DNA of 45,943 bases from Anaerobutyricum hallii DSM 3353 (GTDB lineage Bacteria; Bacillota; Clostridia; Lachnospirales; Lachnospiraceae): positions 1-45,943 of the forward strand of contig NZ_ACEP01000069.1 of NCBI RefSeq assembly GCF_000173975.1. The letters are read 5' to 3'. Of this stretch, positions 35,289 through 43,976 are shown one piece after another. Under the pieces are notes generated by a model. It saw only the letters and a list, made by a program, of their open reading frames with translations, had not been told where the DNA came from and searched no databases. The translations under genes were made by a program, and so were the position numbers. Every line of letters starts with the position of its first letter. Positions within the stretch are counted from its first letter, which is position 1.

Positions 35289-35317
35289 TTTACTTATAAA
35301 GCAAAGTAAGTTATAAT
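35289..35317 (+). promoter_or_regulatory. Promoter of purA
   Basis: TTTACT (35289-35294), 17 bases, TATAAT (35312-35317), 74 bases ahead of purA. Confidence 0.65.
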
Positions 35318-35390
35318 TAGTGTGTTTGGGTGATGGGACAAACCACATCCATAAAAATAGTAAGTTTTTAAAGCTGGGAGGAATGAGCTA

Positions 35391-36680
35391 ATGGTAAAAG
35401 CAATCGTAGGCGCAAACTGGGGAGATGAAGGTAAGGGTAAGATTACTGATATGCTCGCACAGGATTCTGATATTATTATCCGTTTTCAGGGTGGTGCCAA
35501 TGCAGGCCATACAATTATAAATGATTATGGAAAGTTTGCACTCCATACATTACCATCAGGTATTTTCTATGGACATACAACAAGTATTATCGGTAACGGA
35601 GTAGCACTGAATATTCCTATTCTTTTTAATGAGTTAAAAGAGATAACTTCTAAGGGGGTTCCTGCACCAAAGATTTTAATTTCTGATCGTGCACAGATTG
35701 TTATGCCTTATCATATTCTTTTTGATGAATATGAAGAGGAGCGTCTGGCAGGTAAATCTTTTGGTTCTACTAAGTCTGGTATCGCACCTTTCTATTCTGA
35801 TAAGTATGCGAAGGTTGGTTTCCAGGTTAATGAATTATTTGAAGAAGAGGCAGTACTTCGAGAAAAGATTGAGCGTGTTATCGTACAGAAAAATATCTTA
35901 TTAGAGCATCTTTATCACAAACCATTAATTGATGCAGACGAACTGTATAACACATTAATGGAATACAAAGAGATGGTTGCTCCTTATGTATGTAACGTAT
36001 CTGCGTACTTAGATAAGGCAATCAAAGAAGGTAAAAATATTTTATTAGAGGGTCAGTTAGGAACATTAAAGGATCCAGATCACGGAATTTATCCAATGGT
36101 AACATCTTCTTCTACATTAGCAGCATATGGTGCGATCGGAGCAGGTATTCCTCCATATGAGATTAAGAAAGTTGTTACAGTATGTAAGGCATACAGTAGT
36201 GCAGTAGGTGCTGGAGCATTTGTAAGTGAAATCTTCGGTGATGAGGCACAGGAACTTCGTGTCCGCGGTGGTGACGGCGGAGAATTTGGAGCAACAACAG
36301 GACGTCCAAGAAGAATGGGTTGGTTTGATTGTGTTGCATCTAAATACGGATGCCGTCTTCAGGGAACAACAGATGTTGCTTTCACTGTAGTAGATGTACT
36401 TGGATACCTTGACGAGATTCCTGTATGTACAGGCTACGAAATTGATGGTAAGGTGACAACAGAATTCCCTGTAACAAATCAGTTAGAGAAGGCAAAACCT
36501 GTATTAGAAGTACTTCCAGGATGGAAATGTGACATTCGTGGAATTAAGAAGTACGAAGATTTACCAGAGAACTGCCGTAAATATATCGAGTTTGTAGAAG
36601 AACATATTGGATATCCTATTACTATGGTTTCTAACGGTCCGGGAAGAGATGATATCATCTACCGCGGATTTGAGAAATAA
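35391..36680 (+). CDS. purA: Adenylosuccinate synthetase
   Basis: GTP-dependent enzyme joining IMP and aspartate, the first step from IMP to AMP. The 429 residues open with the GTP/IMP loop GANWGDEGKGKITD, then FQGGANAGHT, the GSTKSGIAP segment, LEGQLG and the family motif GRPRRMGWFD. GGGAGG precedes the ATG by a suitable distance. It is monocistronic between its own promoter and the full MITE-like repeat at 36709. PurB, which uses its product, is upstream. Confidence 0.96.
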   Translation: MVKAIVGANWGDEGKGKITDMLAQDSDIIIRFQGGANAGHTIINDYGKFALHTLPSGIFYGHTTSIIGNGVALNIPILFNELKEITSKGVPAPKILISDRAQIVMPYHILFDEYEEERLAGKSFGSTKSGIAPFYSDKYAKVGFQVNELFEEEAVLREKIERVIVQKNILLEHLYHKPLIDADELYNTLMEYKEMVAPYVCNVSAYLDKAIKEGKNILLEGQLGTLKDPDHGIYPMVTSSSTLAAYGAIGAGIPPYEIKKVVTVCKAYSSAVGAGAFVSEIFGDEAQELRVRGGDGGEFGATTGRPRRMGWFDCVASKYGCRLQGTTDVAFTVVDVLGYLDEIPVCTGYEIDGKVTTEFPVTNQLEKAKPVLEVLPGWKCDIRGIKKYEDLPENCRKYIEFVEEHIGYPITMVSNGPGRDDIIYRGFEK

Positions 36681-36708
36681 TTAAATAAATATACTCTTAG
36701 GAATCTTT

Positions 36709-36780
36709 CTAGAGTGTGTTTGAAAAATGTTTTCTGTAAGATGTGCAGATTGCAGGAATGATTTCCCAAACACGCTCTAG
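36709..36780. repeat. MITE-like CTAGAG repeat, complete 72-base copy
   Basis: Left end CTAGAGTGTGTTTGAAAAAT and right end, read inverted, CTAGAGCGTGTTTGGGAAAT, with an interior holding GCAGATTGCAGGAATG. The interior is shared (inverted) with the copy at 14152, so this is a repeated element and not merely a terminator. The outermost TA on both sides could be the TA duplication of Tc1/IS630-type transposition. Confidence 0.85.
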
Positions 36781-36867
36781 GTTTGCTTTTTGACTGGGAG
36801 AATTTTTCGTACTAAAGCAGGAACAGAAAGATTCTAAAAGTATATAGGATACCAAAGGAGGTAATTC

Positions 36868-37890
36868 ATGAAAATCCTGACAATTGCAATTCCAAGTTAC
36901 AATTCTATGGATTATATGAGAAACTGTATTGAAAGTCTTCTTCCAGGTGGGGAAGATGTAGAGATATTGATTGTTGATGATGGTTCAAAAGATGAGACTC
37001 CTGCAATCGCAGATGAATATGAGGCGAAATATCCGGGTATTATTCGTGCGATTCATCAGGAAAACGGTGGACATGGAGAGGCAGTGAATGCCGGACTCCG
37101 TAATGCAACCGGATTCTTTTATAAAGTAGTAGACAGTGATGACTGGGTAGACGCAGAAGCTTACCAGAAGATACTTGCCTTTTTAAAAGAGGCAGTGAAA
37201 GAAGAAGAGCCTCTTGACATGCTGCTTTCAAACTATGTTTACGAGAAGGTTGGAGCAAAGCATAAAAAGGTTATCCAGTATCATTCTATTCTGCCGGAGA
37301 ATCGTTACTTTGGATGGGAAGAGATTGGACATTTCCATGCCAGCCAGAATATTTTGATGCATTCGGTGATTTACCGTACAGAGCTGCTTCGGAGTTTTCA
37401 GTTTGAATTACCAAAACACACATTTTATGTAGATAACATTTTTGTATACTGGCCATTGCCATACGTTAAGAAGATGTATTATCTTGACGTAGATTTTTAT
37501 CGGTATTTTATTGGGCGTGATGACCAGTCTGTCAATGAAAAGGTAATGATTTCAAGAATTGACCAGCAGATTCGTGTGAATAAGATTATGATTGACCTTT
37601 ATGCAAAGCATGAGAGCATGCTTTCCTGTCCACAGCTTAAAGAATATATGCTTCATTATCTTGAGACGATTCAGATGGTAACCTCTGTGCTTCTTATGAA
37701 GATGAATACATCAGAATCAGAGGCGATGCGAGATGATTTATGGCATTATCTTGAAGAGAAATCTCCAGATGCTTATAAAATATTAAAAAGCTCTGTTCTT
37801 GGAAAGTTTACTAAGTCCCACAATAAGCTGAGTCATAAACTCACGATGGGAGGATATAAGATTGCACAGAAATGGATTGGATTCAACTAA
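36868..37890 (+). CDS. Family 2 glycosyltransferase
   Basis: A 340-residue inverting, nucleotide-sugar-dependent transferase. The GT-A domain covers about residues 1-220: TIAIPSYNSMDYM, VDDGSKDET, the NGGHGEAVNAGL segment and the metal-binding Asp89-Ser-Asp91-Asp92. A helical C-terminal part without clear membrane segments follows. The acceptor is unknown; a wall or capsular polymer is most likely. AAGGAGG precedes the ATG. It overlaps the NusG-II gene by 29 bases, so the two are co-expressed. Confidence 0.9.
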   Translation: MKILTIAIPSYNSMDYMRNCIESLLPGGEDVEILIVDDGSKDETPAIADEYEAKYPGIIRAIHQENGGHGEAVNAGLRNATGFFYKVVDSDDWVDAEAYQKILAFLKEAVKEEEPLDMLLSNYVYEKVGAKHKKVIQYHSILPENRYFGWEEIGHFHASQNILMHSVIYRTELLRSFQFELPKHTFYVDNIFVYWPLPYVKKMYYLDVDFYRYFIGRDDQSVNEKVMISRIDQQIRVNKIMIDLYAKHESMLSCPQLKEYMLHYLETIQMVTSVLLMKMNTSESEAMRDDLWHYLEEKSPDAYKILKSSVLGKFTKSHNKLSHKLTMGGYKIAQKWIGFN

Positions 37891-38269
37891 GAAGTCTTAT
37901 AAAAATGATATTTTGCTGATTCTGTTTTTTCTGATTATTGGTATTGGTGCCTTTGCTTTTATGCAGCTTCAGGGAAAGAGAGGAGCAGAGGTAAAAGTCA
38001 GTGTTAATAATAAGGAATATGGAATATACTCTTTAGATAAAAACCAGACTGTTACAATCGGCGAAGATGACTGGGAAAATATTCTTATCATAAAGGATGG
38101 GAAAGCCAGTATGGCAAAAGCAGACTGTCCAGATAAGATTTGTGTCAATCATGCAGCGATTAGTAAAAAGGGAGAGACCATTGTCTGTCTTCCTCATAAA
38201 GTGGTTGTAGAAGTCGTTGATGAGAATGGAACACAGGATGGGAATCAGATAGATATTATCAGTAAATAA
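37862..38269 (+). CDS. Membrane-anchored NusG domain II protein
   Basis: A 135-residue protein with one membrane helix (about 17-38) and an extracytoplasmic NusG-II domain (about 45-130) carrying the conserved CPDKICVNH...GETIVCLPHKVVVEV pattern with three cysteines. The family commonly lies near rnf or flavin-transfer genes in Clostridia; its biochemical role is not settled. Translation probably starts at TTG 37862, eight bases after GGGAGG (37848-37853), inside the end of the glycosyltransferase gene. The rnf operon begins 324 bases downstream. Confidence 0.82.
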   Translation: MHRNGLDSTKKSYKNDILLILFFLIIGIGAFAFMQLQGKRGAEVKVSVNNKEYGIYSLDKNQTVTIGEDDWENILIIKDGKASMAKADCPDKICVNHAAISKKGETIVCLPHKVVVEVVDENGTQDGNQIDIISK

Positions 38270-38417
38270 CATCAGTTGATATAATTTATTATTTAACAAT
38301 AATAGATTGGATTGCATACAATATTGTTCTATTTTAAATACAGTATTGTAAAACTACACAAAAAAATTGCAAATAATTGCATAATAGCGAAGTTTTTTTA
38401 TATAAAATATGGGAAAT

Positions 38418-38471
38418 GGCGAAGTTGCTAATCGTTAAGAAAATGACGATTCTTGATTTCGCCCTTTTTTT
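38418..38471 (+). terminator. Intrinsic terminator before rnf operon
   Basis: GGCGAA (38418-38423) with TTCGCC (38458-38463) and ATCGT (38431-38435) with ACGAT (38446-38450) form an interrupted stem followed by seven T's. It ends the glycosyltransferase/NusG-II transcript, or attenuates rnf, since I find no clear promoter after it. The rest of the 38270-38593 interval is AT-rich; it contains AAATTGCAA-N4-TTGCATAAT at about 38366-38387, similar to the zinc-operon operator but with a shorter spacer. Confidence 0.75.
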
Positions 38472-38593
38472 CTTATATTATTATTAATGATTTTATATCA
38501 AATATTGAAATGCTTTCGTAAGAATTTATGTGAGACTTACAAAAATATGCATGCACTATTTGATTTAAAAAATTTTAGAAAGAAGGTAAAAAA

Positions 38594-39907
38594 ATGGGAC
38601 TACTAACATTTAAAGGTGGCCTTCATCCGTATGATGGTAAAGAGTTAAGTAAGGACAAACCAATTACTGAATATTTACCACAGGGAGAGCTGGTATACCC
38701 TTTAAGTCAGCACATTGGTGCTCCTGCCGTTGCCTGTGTAAAGAAAGGTGACAGAGTTTTAGTCGGTCAGAAAATCGCGGAGGCTGGAGGATTTGTTTCT
38801 GCCAACATCTATAGCTCTGTTTCTGGAACGGTAAAAAAGATTGAACCAAGAATGACAGTTTCTGGTAACAAAGTGAACTCCATTATTGTAGAGAATGACG
38901 GAGAGTACGAAACTGTTTCCTTCCAACCAGTAACAGAAAAGACAAATGAAGCAATCATCAATGCAGTAAAAGAAGCAGGTATCGTCGGACTCGGTGGTGC
39001 CGGATTCCCTACGCATGTAAAGCTTTCCCCAAAGGAACCGGAAAAAATTGATACAATTATTATCAACGCAGCAGAATGTGAGCCATACATCACTGCCGAT
39101 TATCGTTGTATGATGGAGATTCCGGAACAGCTTATTTCTGGTCTTAATATTATGCTTTCCTTATTCCCTAAAGCTAAGGGTGTAATCGGAATCGAAGATA
39201 ATAAGCCAGAGGCGATTGCAAAGTTGACAGAAATGTGTAAAAATGAGAGCCGTATTGAAGTGGCTGCATTAAAGACAAAGTATCCACAGGGTGCAGAGCG
39301 TTCTTTAATATTTGCAGTAACAGGTCGTGCCATCAATTCTTCCATGCTTCCAGCCGATGCCGGATGTATTGTAGATAACGTGGCAACTGCGATTGCGATT
39401 CATGAGGCAATTACACTTGGAAAACCCCTCTTTGAGAGAGTAGTAACTGTAACAGGAGATGCGATTAAAAATCCTGGAAACTTTAAAGTAAAGAACGGAA
39501 CAAATGCCGCAGAATTAGTAGAAGCAGCAGGCGGATTTAAGTCTCAGCCAGAAAAAGTAATCTCTGGTGGGCCTATGATGGGTATGGCTTTATCTACATT
39601 AGATGTTCCTTGTGCAAAGACATTCTCTTCTCTTTTATGTTTCACAAAAGATGAAGTGGCTGCTTGTGAGCCAAGTAACTGTATCCGTTGCGGACGTTGT
39701 ATTTCCGTATGTCCTGCCGGCCTGATGCCTACAAAGCTTTCCGAAATCGCAGACCACGGAGATTTCGCATTATTTGATGAACTCAATGGATGTGAATGTG
39801 TGGAATGTGGATGCTGTTCTTACATCTGTCCGGCAAAGAGAAGATTAACCCAGTCTATGAAGACAGGTCGTCGTGAGGCGATGGCTCTTCGCAGAAAGAA
39901 GAAATAA
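38594..39907 (+). CDS. rnfC: Rnf complex subunit RnfC
   Basis: Peripheral NADH/FMN-binding subunit of the Rnf ferredoxin:NAD+ oxidoreductase. The 437 residues show the barrel-sandwich start (FKGGLHPYDGKELSKDKPI), the flavin/NADH Rossmann loop GLGGAGFPTHVKL, the AECEPYIT segment, and two [4Fe-4S] motifs near the end (CIRCGRCISVCP and CVECGCCSYICP). It is the first gene of the C-D-G-E-A-B order typical of Clostridia. Confidence 0.96.
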   Translation: MGLLTFKGGLHPYDGKELSKDKPITEYLPQGELVYPLSQHIGAPAVACVKKGDRVLVGQKIAEAGGFVSANIYSSVSGTVKKIEPRMTVSGNKVNSIIVENDGEYETVSFQPVTEKTNEAIINAVKEAGIVGLGGAGFPTHVKLSPKEPEKIDTIIINAAECEPYITADYRCMMEIPEQLISGLNIMLSLFPKAKGVIGIEDNKPEAIAKLTEMCKNESRIEVAALKTKYPQGAERSLIFAVTGRAINSSMLPADAGCIVDNVATAIAIHEAITLGKPLFERVVTVTGDAIKNPGNFKVKNGTNAAELVEAAGGFKSQPEKVISGGPMMGMALSTLDVPCAKTFSSLLCFTKDEVAACEPSNCIRCGRCISVCPAGLMPTKLSEIADHGDFALFDELNGCECVECGCCSYICPAKRRLTQSMKTGRREAMALRRKKK

Positions 39908-39927
39908 ACATAAGGAGAGGTGAAAAA

Positions 39928-40881
39928 ATGAACGAACAATTATATAACGTATCAGCCAATCCTCATGTAAGGGATAAGGCTTCTACACATAGCATTATGC
40001 TTGACGTAATTATTGCTCTTCTTCCAGCAACATTATTTGGTTTCTGGAACTTCGGAGTAAAGGCAATCATCAATACAGTAATCTGTGTTGCTGTCTGTGT
40101 TCTTGCAGAATATGTATGGCAGCGCTTCATGCACCAGAAGATTACAATTAAAGACTGCAGTGCAGCACTTACTGGTTTATTATTAGCATTAAACCTTCCG
40201 CCAGAAGTACCATTCTGGATTCCTGTTATCGGTGGTTTATTCGCAATCATCGTTGTAAAACAGCTTTTTGGTGGTTTAGGCCAGAACTTTATGAACCCTG
40301 CGCTTGGAGCACGTTGCTTCTTATTAATTTCTTTTGCAGGAATTATGACCAACTTCTCCTATAATGGATTTGGTGGAAGTTTTGACGCGACAACAAGTGC
40401 CACACCTCTTGCTGCATTAAAAGCAGGAGAAGTCGTAAACTTAAAGGCTATGTTCCTTGGTAATACTGCTGGTACAATTGGTGAGACATCTGCACTCTTA
40501 CTGCTTGTCGGTGGTGTATATTTAATTGCAAAGAAAATCATTAGCTGGAGAATTCCAGTATGTTATATTGTTACACTTGGTCTTTTTGTTCTCCTTTTCG
40601 GTGGACATGGATTTGATATGGCATATCTTGCAGAACAGTTATGTGGTGGTGGATTAATGCTTGGTGCATTCTTCATGGCTACAGATTACGTTACATCTCC
40701 AATTACACCAAAGGGACAGATTGTATTTGGTATCTTACTTGGTATCCTGACAGGAATCTTCCGTTTATTCGGTGGTTCCGCAGAGGGAGTTTCCTATGCG
40801 ATTATCTTCTGTAACCTGTTAGTACCATTAATTGAAAGAGTTACAACTCCTACCGCATTTGGAAAAGGAGGTAAGAAATAA
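39928..40881 (+). CDS. rnfD: Rnf complex subunit RnfD
   Basis: Membrane subunit of 317 residues with about nine or ten helices and a covalent FMN. The flavinylation threonine should be Thr159 in TTSATPLAAL. NPALGARCF and a final GGGLMLGAFFMATDYVTSP are strongly conserved in the family. It is 20 bases after rnfC, with AGGAGAGG before the ATG, and its stop overlaps the rnfG start by one base. Confidence 0.96.
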   Translation: MNEQLYNVSANPHVRDKASTHSIMLDVIIALLPATLFGFWNFGVKAIINTVICVAVCVLAEYVWQRFMHQKITIKDCSAALTGLLLALNLPPEVPFWIPVIGGLFAIIVVKQLFGGLGQNFMNPALGARCFLLISFAGIMTNFSYNGFGGSFDATTSATPLAALKAGEVVNLKAMFLGNTAGTIGETSALLLLVGGVYLIAKKIISWRIPVCYIVTLGLFVLLFGGHGFDMAYLAEQLCGGGLMLGAFFMATDYVTSPITPKGQIVFGILLGILTGIFRLFGGSAEGVSYAIIFCNLLVPLIERVTTPTAFGKGGKK

Positions 40882-41510
40882 TGAATTCTTTAGTAAAAGA
40901 TGCTTTAAAGCTTGTTATTATTACTGTTGTTGCAGGTCTTGTCCTTGGTGCAGTATACGGAATCACAAAGAAACCTATTGCTGATCAGGAAGCAAAGGCA
41001 CAGATGGAAGCATACAAGGCTGTATTTCCAAAGGCAAGTGATTTCAAAGATGTTGACGGATTCTCCGAGGAAGCAGCTTCTAAAGTGATTGCTTCTTATA
41101 AGAATACTGTTGATGGACATGAGAGCGATGTTATCTCTTCTGCAGTAGAGGCAGTAGATGCTTCTGGCAAAGCACTCGGTTACATTTTCAATATCACAAC
41201 TTCTAAAGGATACGGTGGAGACATTCAGCTTACTGTTGGTATTCAGTCTGACGGAACAGTAAGCGGATATTCCGTACTCTCTATCAGTGAGACAGCAGGT
41301 CTTGGTATGAAAGCCAAAGATGACCCAAGCTGGGGCAAACAGTTTGCCGGTAAGAAAGCAGATGCTTTCTCTGTTGTAAAAGATGGTTCCGGTTCTGGAG
41401 ATGACGCAAAGATTGATGCCATTTCCGGTGCAACAATCACAAGTAAAGCAGTTACAGGTGCTATGAATAGCTGTCTTGCTTATTTCCAGTCATTAGAAGG
41501 AGGTAACTAA
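40881..41510 (+). CDS. rnfG: Rnf complex subunit RnfG
   Basis: Single-helix, extracytoplasmic flavoprotein subunit, 209 residues. The N-terminal anchor (about 8-28) is followed by an FMN-binding domain with the covalent-flavin motif DAISGATITSKAV (acceptor Thr185) and the upstream GYGGDIQLTVGI and ETAGLGMKA blocks. GGAGG precedes the ATG, within the end of rnfD. Attachment of FMN needs an ApbE-type transferase, which is not encoded in this window. Confidence 0.96.
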   Translation: MNSLVKDALKLVIITVVAGLVLGAVYGITKKPIADQEAKAQMEAYKAVFPKASDFKDVDGFSEEAASKVIASYKNTVDGHESDVISSAVEAVDASGKALGYIFNITTSKGYGGDIQLTVGIQSDGTVSGYSVLSISETAGLGMKAKDDPSWGKQFAGKKADAFSVVKDGSGSGDDAKIDAISGATITSKAVTGAMNSCLAYFQSLEGGN

Positions 41511-41511
41511 G

Positions 41512-42270
41512 ATGAAAAATAATAGTGCTTTAGAAAGACTTTATAATGGTATTATCAAAGAAAACCCTACCTTAGTTCTTATCTTGGGTATGTGTCCTAC
41601 TCTTGCGGTAACAACATCGGCAATCAATGGTGCAGGTATGGGACTTTCTACAACCGTAGTATTAATGTTCTCCAATATGATTATTTCTATTCTGCGTAAT
41701 TTTATTCCGGATAGAGTTCGTATTCCTGGATACATTGTAATTATCGCATCCTTAGTTACAGTAGTACAGTTCCTCTTACAGGGTTATGTGCCAGCATTAA
41801 ATGATGCTCTTGGTGTATATATCCCATTAATCGTAGTTAACTGTATTATTTTAGGACGTGCAGAATCCTATGCAAGTAAAAATGGTCCTGTTTCTTCTTT
41901 CTTTGATGGACTTGGAATGGGTCTTGGATTTACAGTATCCCTTACTATTTTAGGTGCGTTCCGTGAGTTACTTGGTGCCGGAACAATTTTTGGAAAGACA
42001 ATCTTATCTGAATCTTTCTACACACCAATTACTATTTTTATTCTTGCTCCTGGTGCTTTCTTTGTACTTGCCTGCTTAGTAGCTGCAAGAAATAAGATTA
42101 TGAACCGTAAGGTAAAGAATGGCGAGATGGAAGAGATTCCTGCAGGATGTGGCGATTGCTCTGCCTGCGGTAATTCCTGCTGTTCGAGCAAGAGTTTCTT
42201 TGATATGTCTGTAGACAATAAAAAAGAAGAAACAAAGGCTGCTTCTGAAGAAAAAGCAGAGAATAAATAG
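41512..42270 (+). CDS. rnfE: Rnf complex subunit RnfE with cysteine-rich tail
   Basis: Membrane subunit of 252 residues with six predicted helices up to about residue 192 (ENPTLVLILGMCPTLAVTTSA, DALGVYIPLIVVNCIILGRAES). The cytoplasmic tail is unusual: cysteines 213, 216, 219, 223 and 224 in a C-x2-C-x2-C-x3-CC arrangement, then a Lys/Glu-rich end. The tail could bind a metal or cluster, but this is inference. It starts just after the rnfG stop. Confidence 0.95.
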   Translation: MKNNSALERLYNGIIKENPTLVLILGMCPTLAVTTSAINGAGMGLSTTVVLMFSNMIISILRNFIPDRVRIPGYIVIIASLVTVVQFLLQGYVPALNDALGVYIPLIVVNCIILGRAESYASKNGPVSSFFDGLGMGLGFTVSLTILGAFRELLGAGTIFGKTILSESFYTPITIFILAPGAFFVLACLVAARNKIMNRKVKNGEMEEIPAGCGDCSACGNSCCSSKSFFDMSVDNKKEETKAASEEKAENK

Positions 42271-42284
42271 AAAGGGGAAGGATT

Positions 42285-42860
42285 ATGAAAGAATTAATAT
42301 TATTAATTATCAGTGCCGCTATTGTTAACAATGTAGTACTGAGTCAGTTTTTAGGATTATGTCCTTTCCTCGGAGTATCCAAAAAGGTAGAGACTGCCGG
42401 TGGAATGGGAGCAGCCGTAATCTTCGTTATTACAATTGCTTCTTTAGTGACATCATTAATTTACAAGTTTATTCTTGCACCACTTGATTTAACTTATTTA
42501 CAGACGATTGTATTCATCCTCGTTATCGCTGCGCTTGTACAGTTCGTAGAGATGTTCTTAAAGAAATCTATGCCAGCTTTGTATGAATCATTAGGAGTAT
42601 ATCTTCCACTGATTACAACAAACTGTGCCGTACTTGGTGTAGCTTTAAACTCTGTACAGTATGGATATAATATTTTACAGTCTGTAGTTTATGGTCTCGG
42701 TATTTCTATTGGATTTACAATCGCGATTGTTATCCTTGCCGGAATCCGTGAGAAAATGGAATACAACGACATTCCAGAGTCCTGGCAGGGTATGCCTATC
42801 GTAATGGTAACAGCCGGACTTATGTCTATTGCATTCTTTGGTTTTTCAGGAATCATTTAA
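42285..42860 (+). CDS. rnfA: Rnf complex subunit RnfA
   Basis: Membrane subunit of 191 residues with six helices, homologous to RnfE and inserted in opposite orientation in the complex. Conserved stretches are NNVVLSQFLGLCPFLGVSKK and LGVYLPLITTNCAVLGVAL; their cysteines contribute to the buried iron-sulfur centre between RnfA and RnfE in known structures. AAGGGGAAGG stands before the ATG. Confidence 0.96.
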   Translation: MKELILLIISAAIVNNVVLSQFLGLCPFLGVSKKVETAGGMGAAVIFVITIASLVTSLIYKFILAPLDLTYLQTIVFILVIAALVQFVEMFLKKSMPALYESLGVYLPLITTNCAVLGVALNSVQYGYNILQSVVYGLGISIGFTIAIVILAGIREKMEYNDIPESWQGMPIVMVTAGLMSIAFFGFSGII

Positions 42861-42875
42861 TTAGGAGGGACAAAA

Positions 42876-43667
42876 ATGAGTATAAGTGGAATTATCCTTG
42901 CGGCAGTAGTTGTCGGTGGAACCGGACTTGTTATTTCCATTCTCCTTGGCATTGCTTCCGAGAAATTTAAAGTGCCGGTAGACGAAAAAGAAGTTGCTGT
43001 AAGAGAGTGCCTTCCGGGAAACAACTGTGGTGGTTGTGGATTTGCCGGTTGTGATGCACTTGCTAAAGCAATCGCTGCTGGAGAAGCTCCAGTTGGAGCA
43101 TGTCCTGTAGGTGGACAGCCAGTAGCAGATAAAATCGCTTCTATCATGGGTGTAGAAGCTGGAGTAGGCGAAAAACAGGTTGCATTCGTAAAATGTGCCG
43201 GAACCTGCGATAAGGCAAAATCAAAATACAAATATGCTGGTAATGAAGACTGTGTTTCTGCCATGAGTGTACCTGGCGGTGGACCAAAAGCCTGCAGCTT
43301 TGGCTGTACTGGTTTTGGAAGCTGTGTAAAGGTTTGTGACTTTGATGCTATTCACGTTATCAATGGCGTTGCTGTAGTTGATAAAGAAAAATGTGTTGCC
43401 TGCGGTAAATGTGTGGCAACTTGTCCGAAATCTTTAATCGAGCTTGTTCCATATGCAGCTCCTCATAAAGTACAATGCAGCTCCAAAGAATTTGGTAAAG
43501 CAGTAAAAGAAGTATGCTCCGCAGGATGTATCGGTTGTAAGATGTGTACTCGTGTCTGTGAAGCAGATGCAATCACTGTTGAGAACAACATCGCAAAAAT
43601 TGATTACAGCAAATGTACCGGATGTGGAAAGTGCGCAGAGAAGTGTCCTGCTAAGATTATTCTTTAA
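42876..43667 (+). CDS. rnfB: Rnf complex subunit RnfB, polyferredoxin-type
   Basis: Ferredoxin-accepting subunit of 263 residues. An N-terminal helix anchors it. The CNGxxC-type cluster domain follows (CLPGNNCGGCGFAGC...ACPVGG), then cysteine-rich ferredoxin repeats (CTGFGSCVKVC, CVACGKCVATCP, CIGCKMCTRVC, CTGCGKCAEKCP), giving the long clostridial form with several [4Fe-4S] clusters for electron entry. It is the last gene of the operon; a large palindrome and terminators follow. Confidence 0.96.
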   Translation: MSISGIILAAVVVGGTGLVISILLGIASEKFKVPVDEKEVAVRECLPGNNCGGCGFAGCDALAKAIAAGEAPVGACPVGGQPVADKIASIMGVEAGVGEKQVAFVKCAGTCDKAKSKYKYAGNEDCVSAMSVPGGGPKACSFGCTGFGSCVKVCDFDAIHVINGVAVVDKEKCVACGKCVATCPKSLIELVPYAAPHKVQCSSKEFGKAVKEVCSAGCIGCKMCTRVCEADAITVENNIAKIDYSKCTGCGKCAEKCPAKIIL

Positions 43668-43691
43668 TCTGTATGATTTAGTTGATGCTAT

Positions 43692-43719
43692 ATTCAAGAA
43701 TGCCCCGGCATTCTTGAAT
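43692..43719. repeat. Perfect 28-base palindrome after rnfB
   Basis: ATTCAAGAATGCC, two C's, then its exact inverse GGCATTCTTGAAT. No T-run follows directly, but GAGAAGATTTTTTCTTCTTCTC is next to it (43723-43745). Together they probably protect or end the rnf mRNA. Beyond these and the terminator at 43857, the 309-base interval shows nothing else. Confidence 0.7.
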
Positions 43720-43856
43720 TTGCGGAGAAGATTTTTTCTTCTTCTCATATGTCTTTGAAAATACTTGTTGCAAGTTATGAAATATAGGTTGCTATAGTAA
43801 TTTTTCAGCCATATTCTGGAATATAGTTTATTGTAAGAAACTTAATAAAAACGAAA

Positions 43857-43908
43857 GAAAAGGCAATCTATCTTAACGAAAATGCAAGACAGATTGTCTT
43901 TCTTTTTT
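43857..43908 (+). terminator. Intrinsic terminator
   Basis: AAAGGCAATCT (43859-43869) pairs with AGATTGTCTTT (43891-43901) with one G-T wobble or mismatch, and leads into CTTTTTT. The loop is large (about 21 bases). It separates rnf from the hydrolase gene. Confidence 0.65.
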
Positions 43909-43976
43909 CACATTTATCCTGTATAGTAGTTGAGAAAAGGAATCTGTCATATACAGAGAGGACGGGAGGCTTTTGT

